This document shows positions 1 to 7,687 of a stretch of 16,649 nucleotides of DNA, in pieces. The notes beneath the pieces were generated by a model. It was given only the letters and a program-made list of their open reading frames with translations, searched no databases and was not told the DNA's origin. The position numbers and the translations under genes are program-made. Numbering within the stretch: the first letter of the stretch is position 1; every line of letters starts with the position of its first letter. The DNA is from GCA-002688135 sp964536565 (lineage in GTDB: Bacteria > Patescibacteriota > Patescibacteriia > Magasanikbacterales > GCA-002688135): positions 1-16,649 of the forward strand of contig CAZHXK010000026.1 of the NCBI GenBank assembly GCA_964536565.1. The letters run 5' to 3'.

Positions 1-1326
1 AAAGATGAAGATGATCGACGCGATTTTTACCTGTATGTTGATGAGTTTCAAAACTTTGCAACTGAGGCTTTTGCGGTTATTTTGTCTGAGGCGCGTAAGT
101 ATCATCTTAACTTGATCATGGCCCATCAGTATATCGCTCAGTTGGAGAATGGTGGTTCTACGGTCATTAGGGATGCGGTGTTTGGGAATGTGGGTACATT
201 GGTGGTTATGCGAGTTGGTGCTGCTGATGCAGAGTTTTTGGAGAAGGAATTTGAACCAAGATTTACCATGAACGATCTGGTGAATTTGGCAAAGTATACG
301 ATTTATTTGAAGCTGATGATTGATGGTGCGAGCAGTGAGCCTTTTTCAGCGAACTCTTTGCCACCTATTTCCAAGGCAACTGGAAGTTATGCGAAGGTCA
401 TACGGGCGTCTCAGGAGCGTTATGCGATCAAGAGGGAGGTTATGGAGGCAAAGATCATGAAATTCTCTGAGGCCATGCAGGGATCGATGGTTCAGGCTAA
501 GGTAGCGGCGAAGGAAGCTAAGAATAAAAATAAGAAGCCGAAGATTGTAGCTAAATGTACAGATTGTAAGAAGGAGTTTAATCCGCCATTTAGACCGACA
601 GGGGATCGGCCGGTGTATTGTCCTGATTGTTATAATTTGCGTAAAGATGGGATTACACCAACTGCTGCTAATCACGTACATAGAGCTGGTGAACCGATTG
701 ATGCTTTTGATGGTGGGGCAGTAACACCTCCAGCACCGAAGAAATCATGGGCTCCTACGGTTGGTCCGGGGACTGATAAGCCTGTGCCAAAGCGTGGTTC
801 ACAGTCTTCGACTGTGAACCGTTCATCTCAGAGGAGTGATGGTGGTGCACAACGAAGGGAGCGAGCAGCACGGAGCGGTGAGAGGCAAGCTAGACCGGAT
901 GGGCCAGTTGTATCGCAACCTCCAACTATTAGCATTTCGGATGCATTGAAGAATGATACCCCTCCAGTGAGGAAGGAGCGTCGTTCTGGTGATCGGCGTT
1001 CGGATTCTTCAGATTCTGCAGTGAGCACGGCGCGAGTATCAGAAAAGCCAGCTGGAGTGCGTCGTGATCAGAGTGCGTCATCAGATAAGGGAGGTTCGAG
1101 TCAGCCAGCTTCGATAAGTATTGCTGATGCGTTGAAGGGTAGTGTTCCTCGCAAGAAGAAGGGAGATGGTCGAGTGAAACCATCTAGCGAGGGATCTGCA
1201 CACAAATCGGATGGGCGGGATGGTGGTTCGAGGCATGAATATGGGGATAGTCATAAGGCTGATGATAGTCAGGATGATAACAAACATGGAGGCTCTTTGC
1301 AGAGTGGGGACGTTGTTAAGTTTTAA
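1..1326 (+). CDS. VirD4/TraG-like type IV secretion ATPase, 3' part, with zinc ribbon and disordered tail
   Basis: The frame is open from base 1, so this is the C-terminal 441 residues of a longer protein; the start lies outside the window. Residues 9-20 read FYLYVDEFQNFA, a Walker B strand with the acidic pair D14-E15. It is followed by a conserved LNLIMAHQYIAQL segment and a closing RecA-like core to about residue 125 (FSANSLPP). This matches the family of type IV secretion coupling ATPases (VirD4/TraG/HerA-like), which pump DNA or protein substrates at the inner membrane. A lysine-rich helix follows, then a four-cysteine zinc ribbon (two CxxC pairs coded at 556-567 and 619-630). The last 200 or so residues are Ser/Gly/Arg/Asp-rich and probably disordered, and carry a twice-repeated motif. 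No relaxase or other Vir genes are visible, so the real substrate is unknown. The ATPase family is fairly certain; conjugation versus pilus function is not. Confidence 0.75.
   Translation, partial: KDEDDRRDFYLYVDEFQNFATEAFAVILSEARKYHLNLIMAHQYIAQLENGGSTVIRDAVFGNVGTLVVMRVGAADAEFLEKEFEPRFTMNDLVNLAKYTIYLKLMIDGASSEPFSANSLPPISKATGSYAKVIRASQERYAIKREVMEAKIMKFSEAMQGSMVQAKVAAKEAKNKNKKPKIVAKCTDCKKEFNPPFRPTGDRPVYCPDCYNLRKDGITPTAANHVHRAGEPIDAFDGGAVTPPAPKKSWAPTVGPGTDKPVPKRGSQSSTVNRSSQRSDGGAQRRERAARSGERQARPDGPVVSQPPTISISDALKNDTPPVRKERRSGDRRSDSSDSAVSTARVSEKPAGVRRDQSASSDKGGSSQPASISIADALKGSVPRKKKGDGRVKPSSEGSAHKSDGRDGGSRHEYGDSHKADDSQDDNKHGGSLQSGDVVKF
556..630 (+). other. Zinc-ribbon domain within the secretion ATPase
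   Basis: Two CxxC knuckles, CTDC and CPDC, are separated by 17 residues containing the pattern FNPPFRPTGDRPVY. Small zinc ribbons of this style (CxxC, then a PF-P-RPVYC stretch, then CxxC) occur in archaeal and Patescibacteria proteins, where they probably bind nucleic acid. Here the ribbon sits between the ATPase core and the disordered tail. The metal-binding pattern is seen directly; a DNA or RNA ligand is inference. Confidence 0.65.
913..1137 (+). repeat. Duplicated short motif SQP-x-(T/S)ISI-x-DALK in the ATPase tail
   Basis: The tail carries SQPPTISISDALK (bases 913-951) and SQPASISIADALK (bases 1099-1137), 10 of 13 residues identical. Each is followed within about 10 residues by a Pro plus Arg/Lys cluster. 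The surrounding tail is low-complexity, so conservation of a hydrophobic-alternating segment stands out and suggests two docking or short amphipathic binding sites. The codons differ between copies (for example ATT-AGC-ATT versus ATA-AGT-ATT), so this is not a recent DNA duplication. Confidence 0.7.
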
Positions 1327-1369
1327 CTAAAATTCTGTGTATAAGTAGCACATATGGGATAGGCCTGTG

Positions 1370-1378
1370 TGGTATACT
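1370..1378 (+). promoter_or_regulatory. Extended -10 promoter for the Wzy-TPR gene
   Basis: TGG followed by TATACT (1373-1378) is an extended -10 element. No good -35 is seen 16-18 nt upstream. The box ends 8 nt before the ATG at 1387, so transcription should start one or two bases before the start codon, giving a leaderless message. Confidence 0.6.
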
Positions 1379-1386
1379 TGCTGCAT

Positions 1387-3642
1387 ATGCAATCAACAAA
1401 ATTCATTCGAGTAGCTCAGAAGATTATATTATATGTACTTGTTGCGGTGATGCCGCTTTTTTTCTTACCATTCACACTGGAAGTACTTGAGCTGAATAAG
1501 CAATTTTTTCTCTATGGAGGTATGCTCTTGGCGCTCATGTTGTGGCTGTTGGAGGGAGCAGTTGCTCGTAAGTTTGTGATCAGGAGGACCGCCTTTGATA
1601 TACCTGTTTTGGTGTATGTCGGTGTAGTAGCAGTGTCGGGGCTTTTCTCTGTGAATCGCTTTCTTAGTTTTGTTGGAGATTATAATAATATTCAAATGAG
1701 TGTTATTGCATTGTTGTTCTTGGCTGCGTTTGGTTTTTTGATCACTCAAGTTTTTATTACAGACAAATCACGTCTGACGTTACTGGGTTCTGCCGTAATA
1801 GGTGGCATCTTGTCGAGCGTTTGGTTTTTGTTGGATAAGTTTAAGGTGCTTGAGTTTGCTGATTTTGGAGTAGTAATTTCAAATAGCGTTTCTCTTTCGA
1901 ATTCTGAGTTTGGTGTGTATTTGATTTTGTTATTGTTGGGGGGACTGGCTTTGCTATCGATTAAAAAGCGCTCGAGCTTGGTTGATGGATTATCAGTAGT
2001 TGTGGTCTTGTTGGCACTTGTTGTTATTTTGTCTTTGGGTTTCAAGGTGACGTACATACTTTTGGCTGTAGGGTTGTCTGTTTTGTTGGCATTTATGCTT
2101 ACGTATGCGGATTACTTGAGACTCTCGTGGATTACGACGACGTTTGCACTTTTGGTTGTTGCTGTGTTGTTTATCTTCCTCAATACTCCTCGTATCTTTA
2201 ATTTTGGATTGCCAGTAGAGGTCGCTCTTGGTGTAGGAACATCTTTTGATGTGAGTTGGAGTACTATCACGGATAATACGAAACAATTTCTTCTGGGATC
2301 TGGTGCTGCCACGTTTGTCTCTGATTTTTCTCAGTACAAGCCTGAGGCTTTGAATCTTAATAATTTTGCATGGCGTATTCGTTTCGGTAAGCCTTTCTCT
2401 ACGTTTGTATCGATGATTGCTGAAACGGGTGTTCTGGGGACGCTGTCATTCATATTCATGTCCTTGGTGGTACTTGGTCATATTGGAGGTGTGTGGATGA
2501 AGTCTTTGGCCGTCAAAACTAAGGGTGCGAGTCCGTTTTCTTCTAAAGCATCTTTTGTATATCTGGTTGCTCCAATTTGGATTGTTTTGTTAATATCGAC
2601 ATTCTTTATTCATTTGTCGTTAAACTTGTGGCTCTTGTTTTTTGTGATGCTCGCGATGCTGTCTTCTGTGTTGGTTACATCAAAGCATGAGCCTATTGAG
2701 ATTTCACTGAAGAGTTCTCCTCAGTATTTGCTAGTGACTTCATTCAGTGTTGTTTTATTGTTTGCAGGGGGGGTTGTGTTTGCTGTTTTTTCTGGCCGAT
2801 ATTATGCTGCTGAAGTTAGTTTTGCTCGGGCGCAGCGAGTTGCTGCTTCACCCGCTGCGCAGATAGGGATGCTTACAGAGGCTGTTCAGCTTAATAAAAA
2901 GAATTCGCGGTATCGTGTAGCGCTTGCACAGTCTTTTTTGAACGAGGCTCGAGTGGTTTCTGGTCAGGCGGATGGATCGCCTGAGTTAGTACAGAGACTC
3001 GTTGCTAAGGCAGTTGAGGAGGCGCGTATTGCTACAGATATATCACCACATAATGTATCGACATGGGAGACACTTGCGAATATGTATTTGAATGCAAGTC
3101 CGTTTGCTCCTGGTGTGAGTGTGTGGGTAACGAGATCTTTTGAGAAAGCTGTAGAGTTAGAGCCTGTGAATCCGGTACTGCACCTGCAGTTGGGTCGTGC
3201 AAAGTATGTCGAGGGAAAGAAGACAGAGGCTAAGGATGCTTTTGAAGAGGCTATTAGATTAAAGGGAGATTTTGTAGATGCGTATATAGCACTTGCCGGT
3301 TATTATGAACTTGAGGACGATATTGATAGAGGTATTGCGGAGCTTGAGAAGGGAGTTCAATCGGGTCGTCAGAGTGATGTGTTTCTATTTCAGTTAGGAC
3401 GACTATACTATAATCGTGCGGATGATGGTGATTGGGATCGAGCTTTGACCGTGTTCAATGCAGCTCTTGCGATTAATCCAAACAACGCAAATGTATTGTA
3501 TTCTGCTGGTCTCATCTATAACAACAGAGGGGATCGAGAGGTTGCACTCCGCTACTTCGAGGAGGTTTTGAAGCGTGATCCAGCTAATGAGGCAGTTGCT
3601 TCGAGAGTGAAACAGCTACGTGCAATACTAAGTATTCAATAA
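1387..3642 (+). CDS. O-antigen ligase/polymerase-like (Wzy) membrane protein with C-terminal TPR repeats
   Basis: This is a 751-residue protein. Residues 1 to about 470 are a polytopic membrane domain with many hydrophobic segments. A Wzy/WaaL-type signature region lies near 302-345 (FLLGSGAATF onward) and is followed by MIAETGVLG, which fits the large periplasmic loop and downstream helix of O-antigen ligases. The last membrane helix is near 447-470. Residues 475-751 are helical TPR repeats, the clearest being LGRAKYVEGKKTEAKDAFEE, FLFQLGRLYYN and VLYSAGLIYNNRGDREVALR with alternating NP/DP turns. Proteins of this type join lipid-linked glycans to acceptors outside the membrane, either polymerising or ligating them; some glycosylate pilins. 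The ATG at 1387 is preferred over an in-frame GTG at 1369 because the latter would lie inside the promoter. The exact acceptor cannot be read from sequence. Confidence 0.75.
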   Translation: MQSTKFIRVAQKIILYVLVAVMPLFFLPFTLEVLELNKQFFLYGGMLLALMLWLLEGAVARKFVIRRTAFDIPVLVYVGVVAVSGLFSVNRFLSFVGDYNNIQMSVIALLFLAAFGFLITQVFITDKSRLTLLGSAVIGGILSSVWFLLDKFKVLEFADFGVVISNSVSLSNSEFGVYLILLLLGGLALLSIKKRSSLVDGLSVVVVLLALVVILSLGFKVTYILLAVGLSVLLAFMLTYADYLRLSWITTTFALLVVAVLFIFLNTPRIFNFGLPVEVALGVGTSFDVSWSTITDNTKQFLLGSGAATFVSDFSQYKPEALNLNNFAWRIRFGKPFSTFVSMIAETGVLGTLSFIFMSLVVLGHIGGVWMKSLAVKTKGASPFSSKASFVYLVAPIWIVLLISTFFIHLSLNLWLLFFVMLAMLSSVLVTSKHEPIEISLKSSPQYLLVTSFSVVLLFAGGVVFAVFSGRYYAAEVSFARAQRVAASPAAQIGMLTEAVQLNKKNSRYRVALAQSFLNEARVVSGQADGSPELVQRLVAKAVEEARIATDISPHNVSTWETLANMYLNASPFAPGVSVWVTRSFEKAVELEPVNPVLHLQLGRAKYVEGKKTEAKDAFEEAIRLKGDFVDAYIALAGYYELEDDIDRGIAELEKGVQSGRQSDVFLFQLGRLYYNRADDGDWDRALTVFNAALAINPNNANVLYSAGLIYNNRGDREVALRYFEEVLKRDPANEAVASRVKQLRAILSIQ

Positions 3643-3659
3643 TACTAATCTTGATTGTT

Positions 3660-4310
3660 ATGTTGACAGTGATTTGTGGACCCATGTTTTCCGGCAAAAC
3701 GGCAGAGCTTATACGTTTGGTAAGACGAGATCGTATTGGAGGACGTAAAGTGCAGTTGTTTAAATTTGCTCATGATGCACGATATGCTGATGTTAACACT
3801 ATGGCATCCTTAGATGGTATGAAGCTTGAGGCTATTCCTGTGTCACATAGTTCGGATGTGGTGAAACATCTGGACAGAAGTTGTAATGATGTGGTCATTG
3901 ATGAGGTTCAGTTTTTTGATGATGGTATCATCGATGTAGTTCGCGCACTGATTGATAGAGGGGTGTGGGTTAAGGTTGCTGGCTTGACACTCGACTTTCG
4001 TGGCGTGGCTTTCCCTTTTGCTTCTGGTGAACGATCAATGTCTGATTTGCTGGTGAGTGCTGATCGTATTATTCAACTTAATGCAGTTTGTACCGCGATG
4101 AAGGATGTGGACCGCGTGTGTGGTAATACAGCTTCGCGCACTCAGCGTCTTATTGATGGGAAACCAGCAGCGTATGATAGTGCTATTCAGACGATAGGGT
4201 CAACTGAGTTGTATGAAGCGAGATGCGTGAAACATCATGAAGTTCCTGGACGACCTGTGTGTCCTGTGACACTTGAGCAGCAGAAATTAGAGTTGGTACG
4301 GTCTTTGTAG
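3660..4310 (+). CDS. tdk: Thymidine kinase (type II, TK1-like)
   Basis: Phosphorylates thymidine to dTMP with ATP in the pyrimidine salvage pathway. The 216-residue protein has the P-loop GPMFSGKT (residues 7-14), the Walker B/catalytic pair in DEVQFFD (D81, E82), the LDFRGVAF segment that follows it, and the lasso/zinc lobe with RTQRLIDGKPA and LYEARC. The zinc lobe is unusual: the first cysteine pair is C144-x9-C154 rather than C-x2-C, and the second is C189 followed by H192/H193. The ATG at 3660 puts the P-loop at the usual place; a TTG at 3651 would add three residues. The gene starts 17 nt after the Wzy-TPR stop and has no Shine-Dalgarno. It is probably cotranscribed, although TGC-AATACT at 3621-3629 could be a weak extended -10. 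Salvage of host or environmental nucleosides fits a reduced, dependent organism. Confidence 0.9.
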   Translation: MLTVICGPMFSGKTAELIRLVRRDRIGGRKVQLFKFAHDARYADVNTMASLDGMKLEAIPVSHSSDVVKHLDRSCNDVVIDEVQFFDDGIIDVVRALIDRGVWVKVAGLTLDFRGVAFPFASGERSMSDLLVSADRIIQLNAVCTAMKDVDRVCGNTASRTQRLIDGKPAAYDSAIQTIGSTELYEARCVKHHEVPGRPVCPVTLEQQKLELVRSL

Positions 4311-4312
4311 TG

Positions 4313-4341
4313 TTGACACACATCACATGCATCATTAGACT
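4313..4341 (+). promoter_or_regulatory. Sigma-70-type promoter for mnmA, predicted leaderless start
   Basis: A perfect -35 TTGACA (4313-4318), a 17-nt spacer and -10 TAGACT (4336-4341) are seen. The -10 ends 6 nt before the ATG at 4348, so the expected +1 is the A of the start codon itself. The -35 begins 3 nt after the thymidine kinase stop codon. Confidence 0.75.
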
Positions 4342-4347
4342 CTGATC

Positions 4348-5427
4348 ATGTCAAAGAAACGTGTATTATTAGGATTATCAGGTGGAGTGGATAGCGCCGT
4401 TGCGGCGCATCTTTTGTTATCTGAAGGTTACGAAGTTATTGGTGCGTTTATGAAGTGTTGGTCCGGTGATCACGGTTTTGATCCCTGCTGGATTGATGAT
4501 CGTAGGGATGCTTTACGTGTGGGTGCTCAGCTTGGAATTCCGGTTGAGACATTTGATTATGAGGATGCGTATCGCGAACATGTCACGGAATATATGTACA
4601 GAGAATACGCGGCAGGTAGAACTCCGAATCCAGATGTGTTGTGTAATTCAATGGTGAAATTTGAGTTTTTGAGTCGTGACGCGCAGCAGATGGGTTGTGA
4701 TTTTATTGCAACAGGACATTATGCACGGACTCGTAAGAATAAGGATGGAACTGTTTCGTTATTGAAGGGTATTGATGTGAAGAAGGATCAGTCGTATTTC
4801 TTGCACCGCCTGACTCAAAAGCAACTGTCTAATGTGTTATTTCCAATTGGGGTCATGAAGAAGGATGAGGTGCGGGCGGTCGCACGTGAGCATGATTTGT
4901 GCGTGGCTGACAAGCGTTCTACTCGCGGTATCTGTTTTGTGGGAAACGTCGCTTTGAAGACTTTTTTGAAGGAGCGATTGCCGATAGTGAAGGGGAATAT
5001 CGTTGATGTAGAGGGGAATGTATTGGGTGAACACGATGGTGTGCAGTTTTTTACTATAGGACAGCGAAAGGGATTTGGCGTTGGTGGTGGCAAGCCTTAT
5101 TATGTTGTTGATAAGAATGCTGAGACAAACGTGGTTACTGTTGCGGCAGGAAGTGATCATCCTGCGCTGTTTACAAAGTTAGCATCTTTGATTGATGTGC
5201 ATTGGATTAATACACCAGACTTGAGTTGTGATTTGAGGGGGCTTGTACGATATTTGCACGATGGGGAGTCTGTAGTATTAAATGATGCCTGTAATGTTGT
5301 TTCATTTGATCAGCCAGTTAAGTCGGTCCCTCCAGGTCAGTTTTTGGTTGTATATCAGGGGGACGAGTGTATGGGAGGTGGAATCATCGATTCTGTCAGT
5401 AATTCTATTGACTTACCGGAGAAGTAG
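4348..5427 (+). CDS. mnmA: tRNA-specific 2-thiouridylase MnmA
   Basis: Inserts sulfur at position 2 of the wobble uridine (U34) of Lys, Glu and Gln tRNAs, using ATP and a persulfide donor. The 359-residue length is normal for the family. The PP-loop SGGVDS is at residues 11-16. The nucleophile cysteine is C99 in TPNPDVLCN, and the persulfide-carrying cysteine is C196 in GICFVG. TGHYAR, KKDQSYFL and FFTIGQRKGFGVG are further family motifs, and a C-terminal beta-barrel closes the protein. The segment before C196 reads KRSTRGICF where many homologues have KKDSxGICF, so the usual Asp is Ser here; both cysteines remain. It has its own promoter directly at the start codon and no ribosome binding site. 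Confidence 0.95.
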   Translation: MSKKRVLLGLSGGVDSAVAAHLLLSEGYEVIGAFMKCWSGDHGFDPCWIDDRRDALRVGAQLGIPVETFDYEDAYREHVTEYMYREYAAGRTPNPDVLCNSMVKFEFLSRDAQQMGCDFIATGHYARTRKNKDGTVSLLKGIDVKKDQSYFLHRLTQKQLSNVLFPIGVMKKDEVRAVAREHDLCVADKRSTRGICFVGNVALKTFLKERLPIVKGNIVDVEGNVLGEHDGVQFFTIGQRKGFGVGGGKPYYVVDKNAETNVVTVAAGSDHPALFTKLASLIDVHWINTPDLSCDLRGLVRYLHDGESVVLNDACNVVSFDQPVKSVPPGQFLVVYQGDECMGGGIIDSVSNSIDLPEK

Positions 5428-5436
5428 TGCTAGTTT
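5408..5436 (+). promoter_or_regulatory. Possible promoter for the small membrane protein gene
   Basis: TTGACT (5408-5413), a 17-nt spacer and TAGTTT (5431-5436) lie at the 3' end of mnmA. The -35 is good and the -10 weak (3 of 6). If used, it gives a leader of about 19 nt that contains the Shine-Dalgarno at 5447-5453. Read-through from mnmA is the alternative. Confidence 0.35.
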
Positions 5437-5446
5437 GCAGGTATTC

Positions 5447-5453
5447 AAAGGAG
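5447..5453 (+). promoter_or_regulatory. Shine-Dalgarno sequence AAAGGAG
   Basis: AAAGGAG ends 8 nt before the ATG at 5462. It is the only strong, well-spaced Shine-Dalgarno seen in front of any gene in the window, and it fixes the start of the small membrane protein. Confidence 0.75.
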
Positions 5454-5461
5454 TGTGTTAG

Positions 5462-5776
5462 ATGTTGGAAGCGTCAGAGTTTAGATATGGATTGGGTGTG
5501 GGGTGTCTTTTTGCAGCGGCGGTGAGTTTTGGATATGCCGGGATGAGCATGCTTACGATGTTCACGATTCTGGTCGTGATAGTATTGCTTGTTCCAGTTA
5601 TGATCTCTCATATTACTGCGGCATGGTTGTCGGCGTATCGCTCTCATGTGAAAAGATCAGATGGCGTCTACTACGATGGCTCTCGAGCTCCAAGTTTAGC
5701 TCGCTCTCATCGTGTGCGAAACGCCACGCATTTGAGCGTTGTTGATCAAAAGATCGGCGGCGATAGTGCAGAGTAG
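5462..5776 (+). CDS. Small membrane protein of unknown function
   Basis: The product has 104 residues and resembles no family I recognise. Two hydrophobic segments (about residues 10-26 and 31-57) are separated by a short Gly/Ser turn. The remaining roughly 45 residues form a basic hydrophilic tail (YRSHVKR, RSHRVR) ending in an acidic GGDSAE. The positive-inside rule would place this tail in the cytoplasm. It lies 34 nt downstream of mnmA and is followed by a rho-independent terminator, so it closes the tdk-mnmA transcription block. The good Shine-Dalgarno and intact frame argue that it is a real gene. Confidence 0.65.
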   Translation: MLEASEFRYGLGVGCLFAAAVSFGYAGMSMLTMFTILVVIVLLVPVMISHITAAWLSAYRSHVKRSDGVYYDGSRAPSLARSHRVRNATHLSVVDQKIGGDSAE

Positions 5777-5791
5777 TCTTATATTGCGTAT

Positions 5792-5818
5792 ACCGCGACC
5801 ATGATGGCGCGGTTTTTT
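5792..5818 (+). terminator. Rho-independent terminator after the small membrane protein gene
   Basis: ACCGCG (5792-5797) pairs with CGCGGT (5808-5813). An inner CC/GG pair extends the stem around a short loop, and a run of six T (5813-5818) follows. It lies 15 nt after the stop codon and separates this block from alaS. Confidence 0.85.
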
Positions 5819-5819
5819 C

Positions 5820-5847
5820 TTGCTTGTAATTTGTGATTTGGTACACT
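5820..5847 (+). promoter_or_regulatory. Promoter for alaS
   Basis: TTGCTT (5820-5825), a 16-nt spacer, and an extended -10 TGG-TACACT (5839-5847). The box ends 20 nt before the ATG, predicting a leader of roughly 13 nt without a Shine-Dalgarno. The -35 begins just behind the T-run of the preceding terminator. Confidence 0.55.
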
Positions 5848-5867
5848 AGATCTTCACACATATTATT

Positions 5868-7640
5868 ATGACAGCACACGAATTGCGTAAAAAGTATATC
5901 GAGTTTTTTGAGCAGCGAGGTCACGTACATATCCCTTCGTCTTCTTTGGTTCCAGAAAATGACCCGTCTGTATTATTCACTACGGCGGGCATGCACCCTC
6001 TTGTGCCTTATCTAATGGGTGAAAAGCATCCTGCAGGTATCCGTCTCGTTGATTATCAGAAGTGCGTACGTACAGGGGATATTGATGAAGTGGGAGACGA
6101 TACGCATTTGACTTTTTTTGAAATGCTGGGGAATTGGTCGCTCGGGGATTATTTCAAGGAGGATTCAATCCGTTGGAGCTTCGAATTTCTTACCTCACAG
6201 AATTGGTTGGGTTTGCCTTTGGAGAAACTAGCAGTAAGTGTATTTGAGGGAGATGATGTTACTGGTCGTGACAGTGTGTCTGCTCGTTTGTGGTTGGAGC
6301 TTGGTATTTCTGAAAATCGGATTGCTGATTTGGGTAAGGAAGATAATTGGTGGCCAGCGGGTGGAAAGCATTCGGGACCGCAGGGGCCTGACACTGAGAT
6401 TTTTTATTGGGCAGGTGAGGATCCGGCTCCGGAGGTATTTGATGGTACGGATGAGAGGTGGGTTGAGATTTGGAATAACGTGTTTATGGAGTTTGATAAG
6501 GACGGAGATGTTTTGACACCGCTGGCACAGAGGAATGTCGATACTGGTATGGGGTTGGAGCGAACCGCGGCTGTGTTACAGGGCAAATCAAGTGTGTATG
6601 ATACGGAGTTGTTTCAGCCTATTTTGAATAAGATTGATCAATTTGCTGTTGTCCCTAATAGTAAATCCAGACGTATTATTGCTGATCATATTCGAGCTGC
6701 TACGTTCATGCTGGGTGACAGTGCTCAGATTGAGCCGTCAAATGTGGATCAGGGTTATATTGTACGAAGACTTATTCGTCGGGCGATTCGTCATGGGAAA
6801 ATGACGGGAATTGAGGTTCCTTTTACGACTGCTGTTGCTGGAGTGATTGTTGATCAATATGCGGAAGCGTATCCAGAGCTACGTGGGGCTCAGAGTAGAA
6901 TTGTTTCGTTACTGTCTTTAGAGGAGGAAAAGTTCTCTCGTACGTTAGATAGAGGTTTGAAGGAATTCGAGAAAATTGCATCTGCTGATTCTATTTCGGC
7001 GCAGGATGCGTTTCATCTGTTTTCAACATATGGATTTCCGCTTGAGTTGACGGCCGAGTTGGCTGCAGAGCGGGGGCAGGAGGTCGATGTTGAGGTTTTT
7101 GCTTCTGAGTTTGTTAAGCATCAGAAGTTGTCTCGAGCAGGGGCTGGTAAGAAATTTGCTGGTGGTTTAGCTGATAACGATCCGAAAACTATTATGGGTC
7201 ACACAGCGACGCATTTGCTGCATCAGGCGCTTCGTACCGTGTTGGGGGATCACGTGGAGCAGAAGGGATCAAATATTACTGCAAAACGTCTCAGGTTCGA
7301 TTTTGTACACGCCGAAAAAATGACTGAGCAACAGCGACAGCGTGTAGAAGATATTGTAAACGATCAAATTGCGGAGAACTTGCCAGTTCGATTTGAGATG
7401 CTTACTGTTGATGAGGCCAAGACTATTGGAGCAATCGGATTATTTGAAGATACATATGCTCACATGGGTGATAAGGTGAAGGTATATTTTGTTGGAGATG
7501 GTGTTGCGGGATATGCGTCAAAGGAGATCTGTGGAGGACCGCATGTATCGTCAACAGGAGAGATTGGTGGGTTTAAAATTACTAAGGAGGAGTCAAGTTC
7601 GCAGGGAGTAAGGCGTATCAAGGCGACTGTTGGTAATTAA
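5868..7640 (+). CDS. alaS: Alanyl-tRNA synthetase, minimal form
   Basis: Charges tRNA-Ala with alanine. The class II core is complete: motif 1 region FTTAGMHPLVPYL (38-49), motif 2 region EMLGNWSLGDYFK (85-97) and motif 3 GMGLERTAAVLQG (227-239). The helical tRNA-recognition domain follows, including ADHIRAATFMLGDS (272-285) and YIVRRLIRRAIRHG (297-310). The editing domain is present, with zinc ligands H445/H449 in HTATH and C555/H559 in CGGPH. At 590 residues it is far shorter than the usual 870 or so. The roughly 100-residue beta-barrel normally lying between the recognition and editing domains is reduced to about 20 residues (GKKFAGGLADNDPKTIMG), and the protein stops at the end of the editing domain with no C-Ala domain. 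I recall the same reduced layout from Patescibacteria, so this looks like a lineage form rather than a broken gene. Confidence 0.93.
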   Translation: MTAHELRKKYIEFFEQRGHVHIPSSSLVPENDPSVLFTTAGMHPLVPYLMGEKHPAGIRLVDYQKCVRTGDIDEVGDDTHLTFFEMLGNWSLGDYFKEDSIRWSFEFLTSQNWLGLPLEKLAVSVFEGDDVTGRDSVSARLWLELGISENRIADLGKEDNWWPAGGKHSGPQGPDTEIFYWAGEDPAPEVFDGTDERWVEIWNNVFMEFDKDGDVLTPLAQRNVDTGMGLERTAAVLQGKSSVYDTELFQPILNKIDQFAVVPNSKSRRIIADHIRAATFMLGDSAQIEPSNVDQGYIVRRLIRRAIRHGKMTGIEVPFTTAVAGVIVDQYAEAYPELRGAQSRIVSLLSLEEEKFSRTLDRGLKEFEKIASADSISAQDAFHLFSTYGFPLELTAELAAERGQEVDVEVFASEFVKHQKLSRAGAGKKFAGGLADNDPKTIMGHTATHLLHQALRTVLGDHVEQKGSNITAKRLRFDFVHAEKMTEQQRQRVEDIVNDQIAENLPVRFEMLTVDEAKTIGAIGLFEDTYAHMGDKVKVYFVGDGVAGYASKEICGGPHVSSTGEIGGFKITKEESSSQGVRRIKATVGN

Positions 7641-7644
7641 TTTA

Positions 7645-7673
7645 TTGACTGATAAAACGTCAATTGCTACAAT
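7645..7673 (+). promoter_or_regulatory. Promoter for infA
   Basis: TTGACT (7645-7650), a 17-nt spacer and TACAAT (7668-7673) form a near-consensus promoter ending 14 nt before the infA ATG; the leader would be about 8 nt. The -35 lies in the left arm of a 6-bp dyad, ATTGAC (7644-7649) and GTCAAT (7659-7664). This could be an operator but is short enough to occur by chance. Confidence 0.75.
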
Positions 7674-7687
7674 ACTTGTAATAAACT

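Noticed and set aside
1..1326. Conjugative element or integrated plasmid around the secretion ATPase
   Set aside because: No relaxase, integrase, attachment site or further transfer gene is in the window; the neighbours are ordinary chromosomal genes.
3624..3636. Dyad AATACT-A-AGTATT at the end of the Wzy-TPR gene
   Set aside because: A one-base loop cannot form a hairpin and the arms are short; it lies in coding sequence and could arise by chance.
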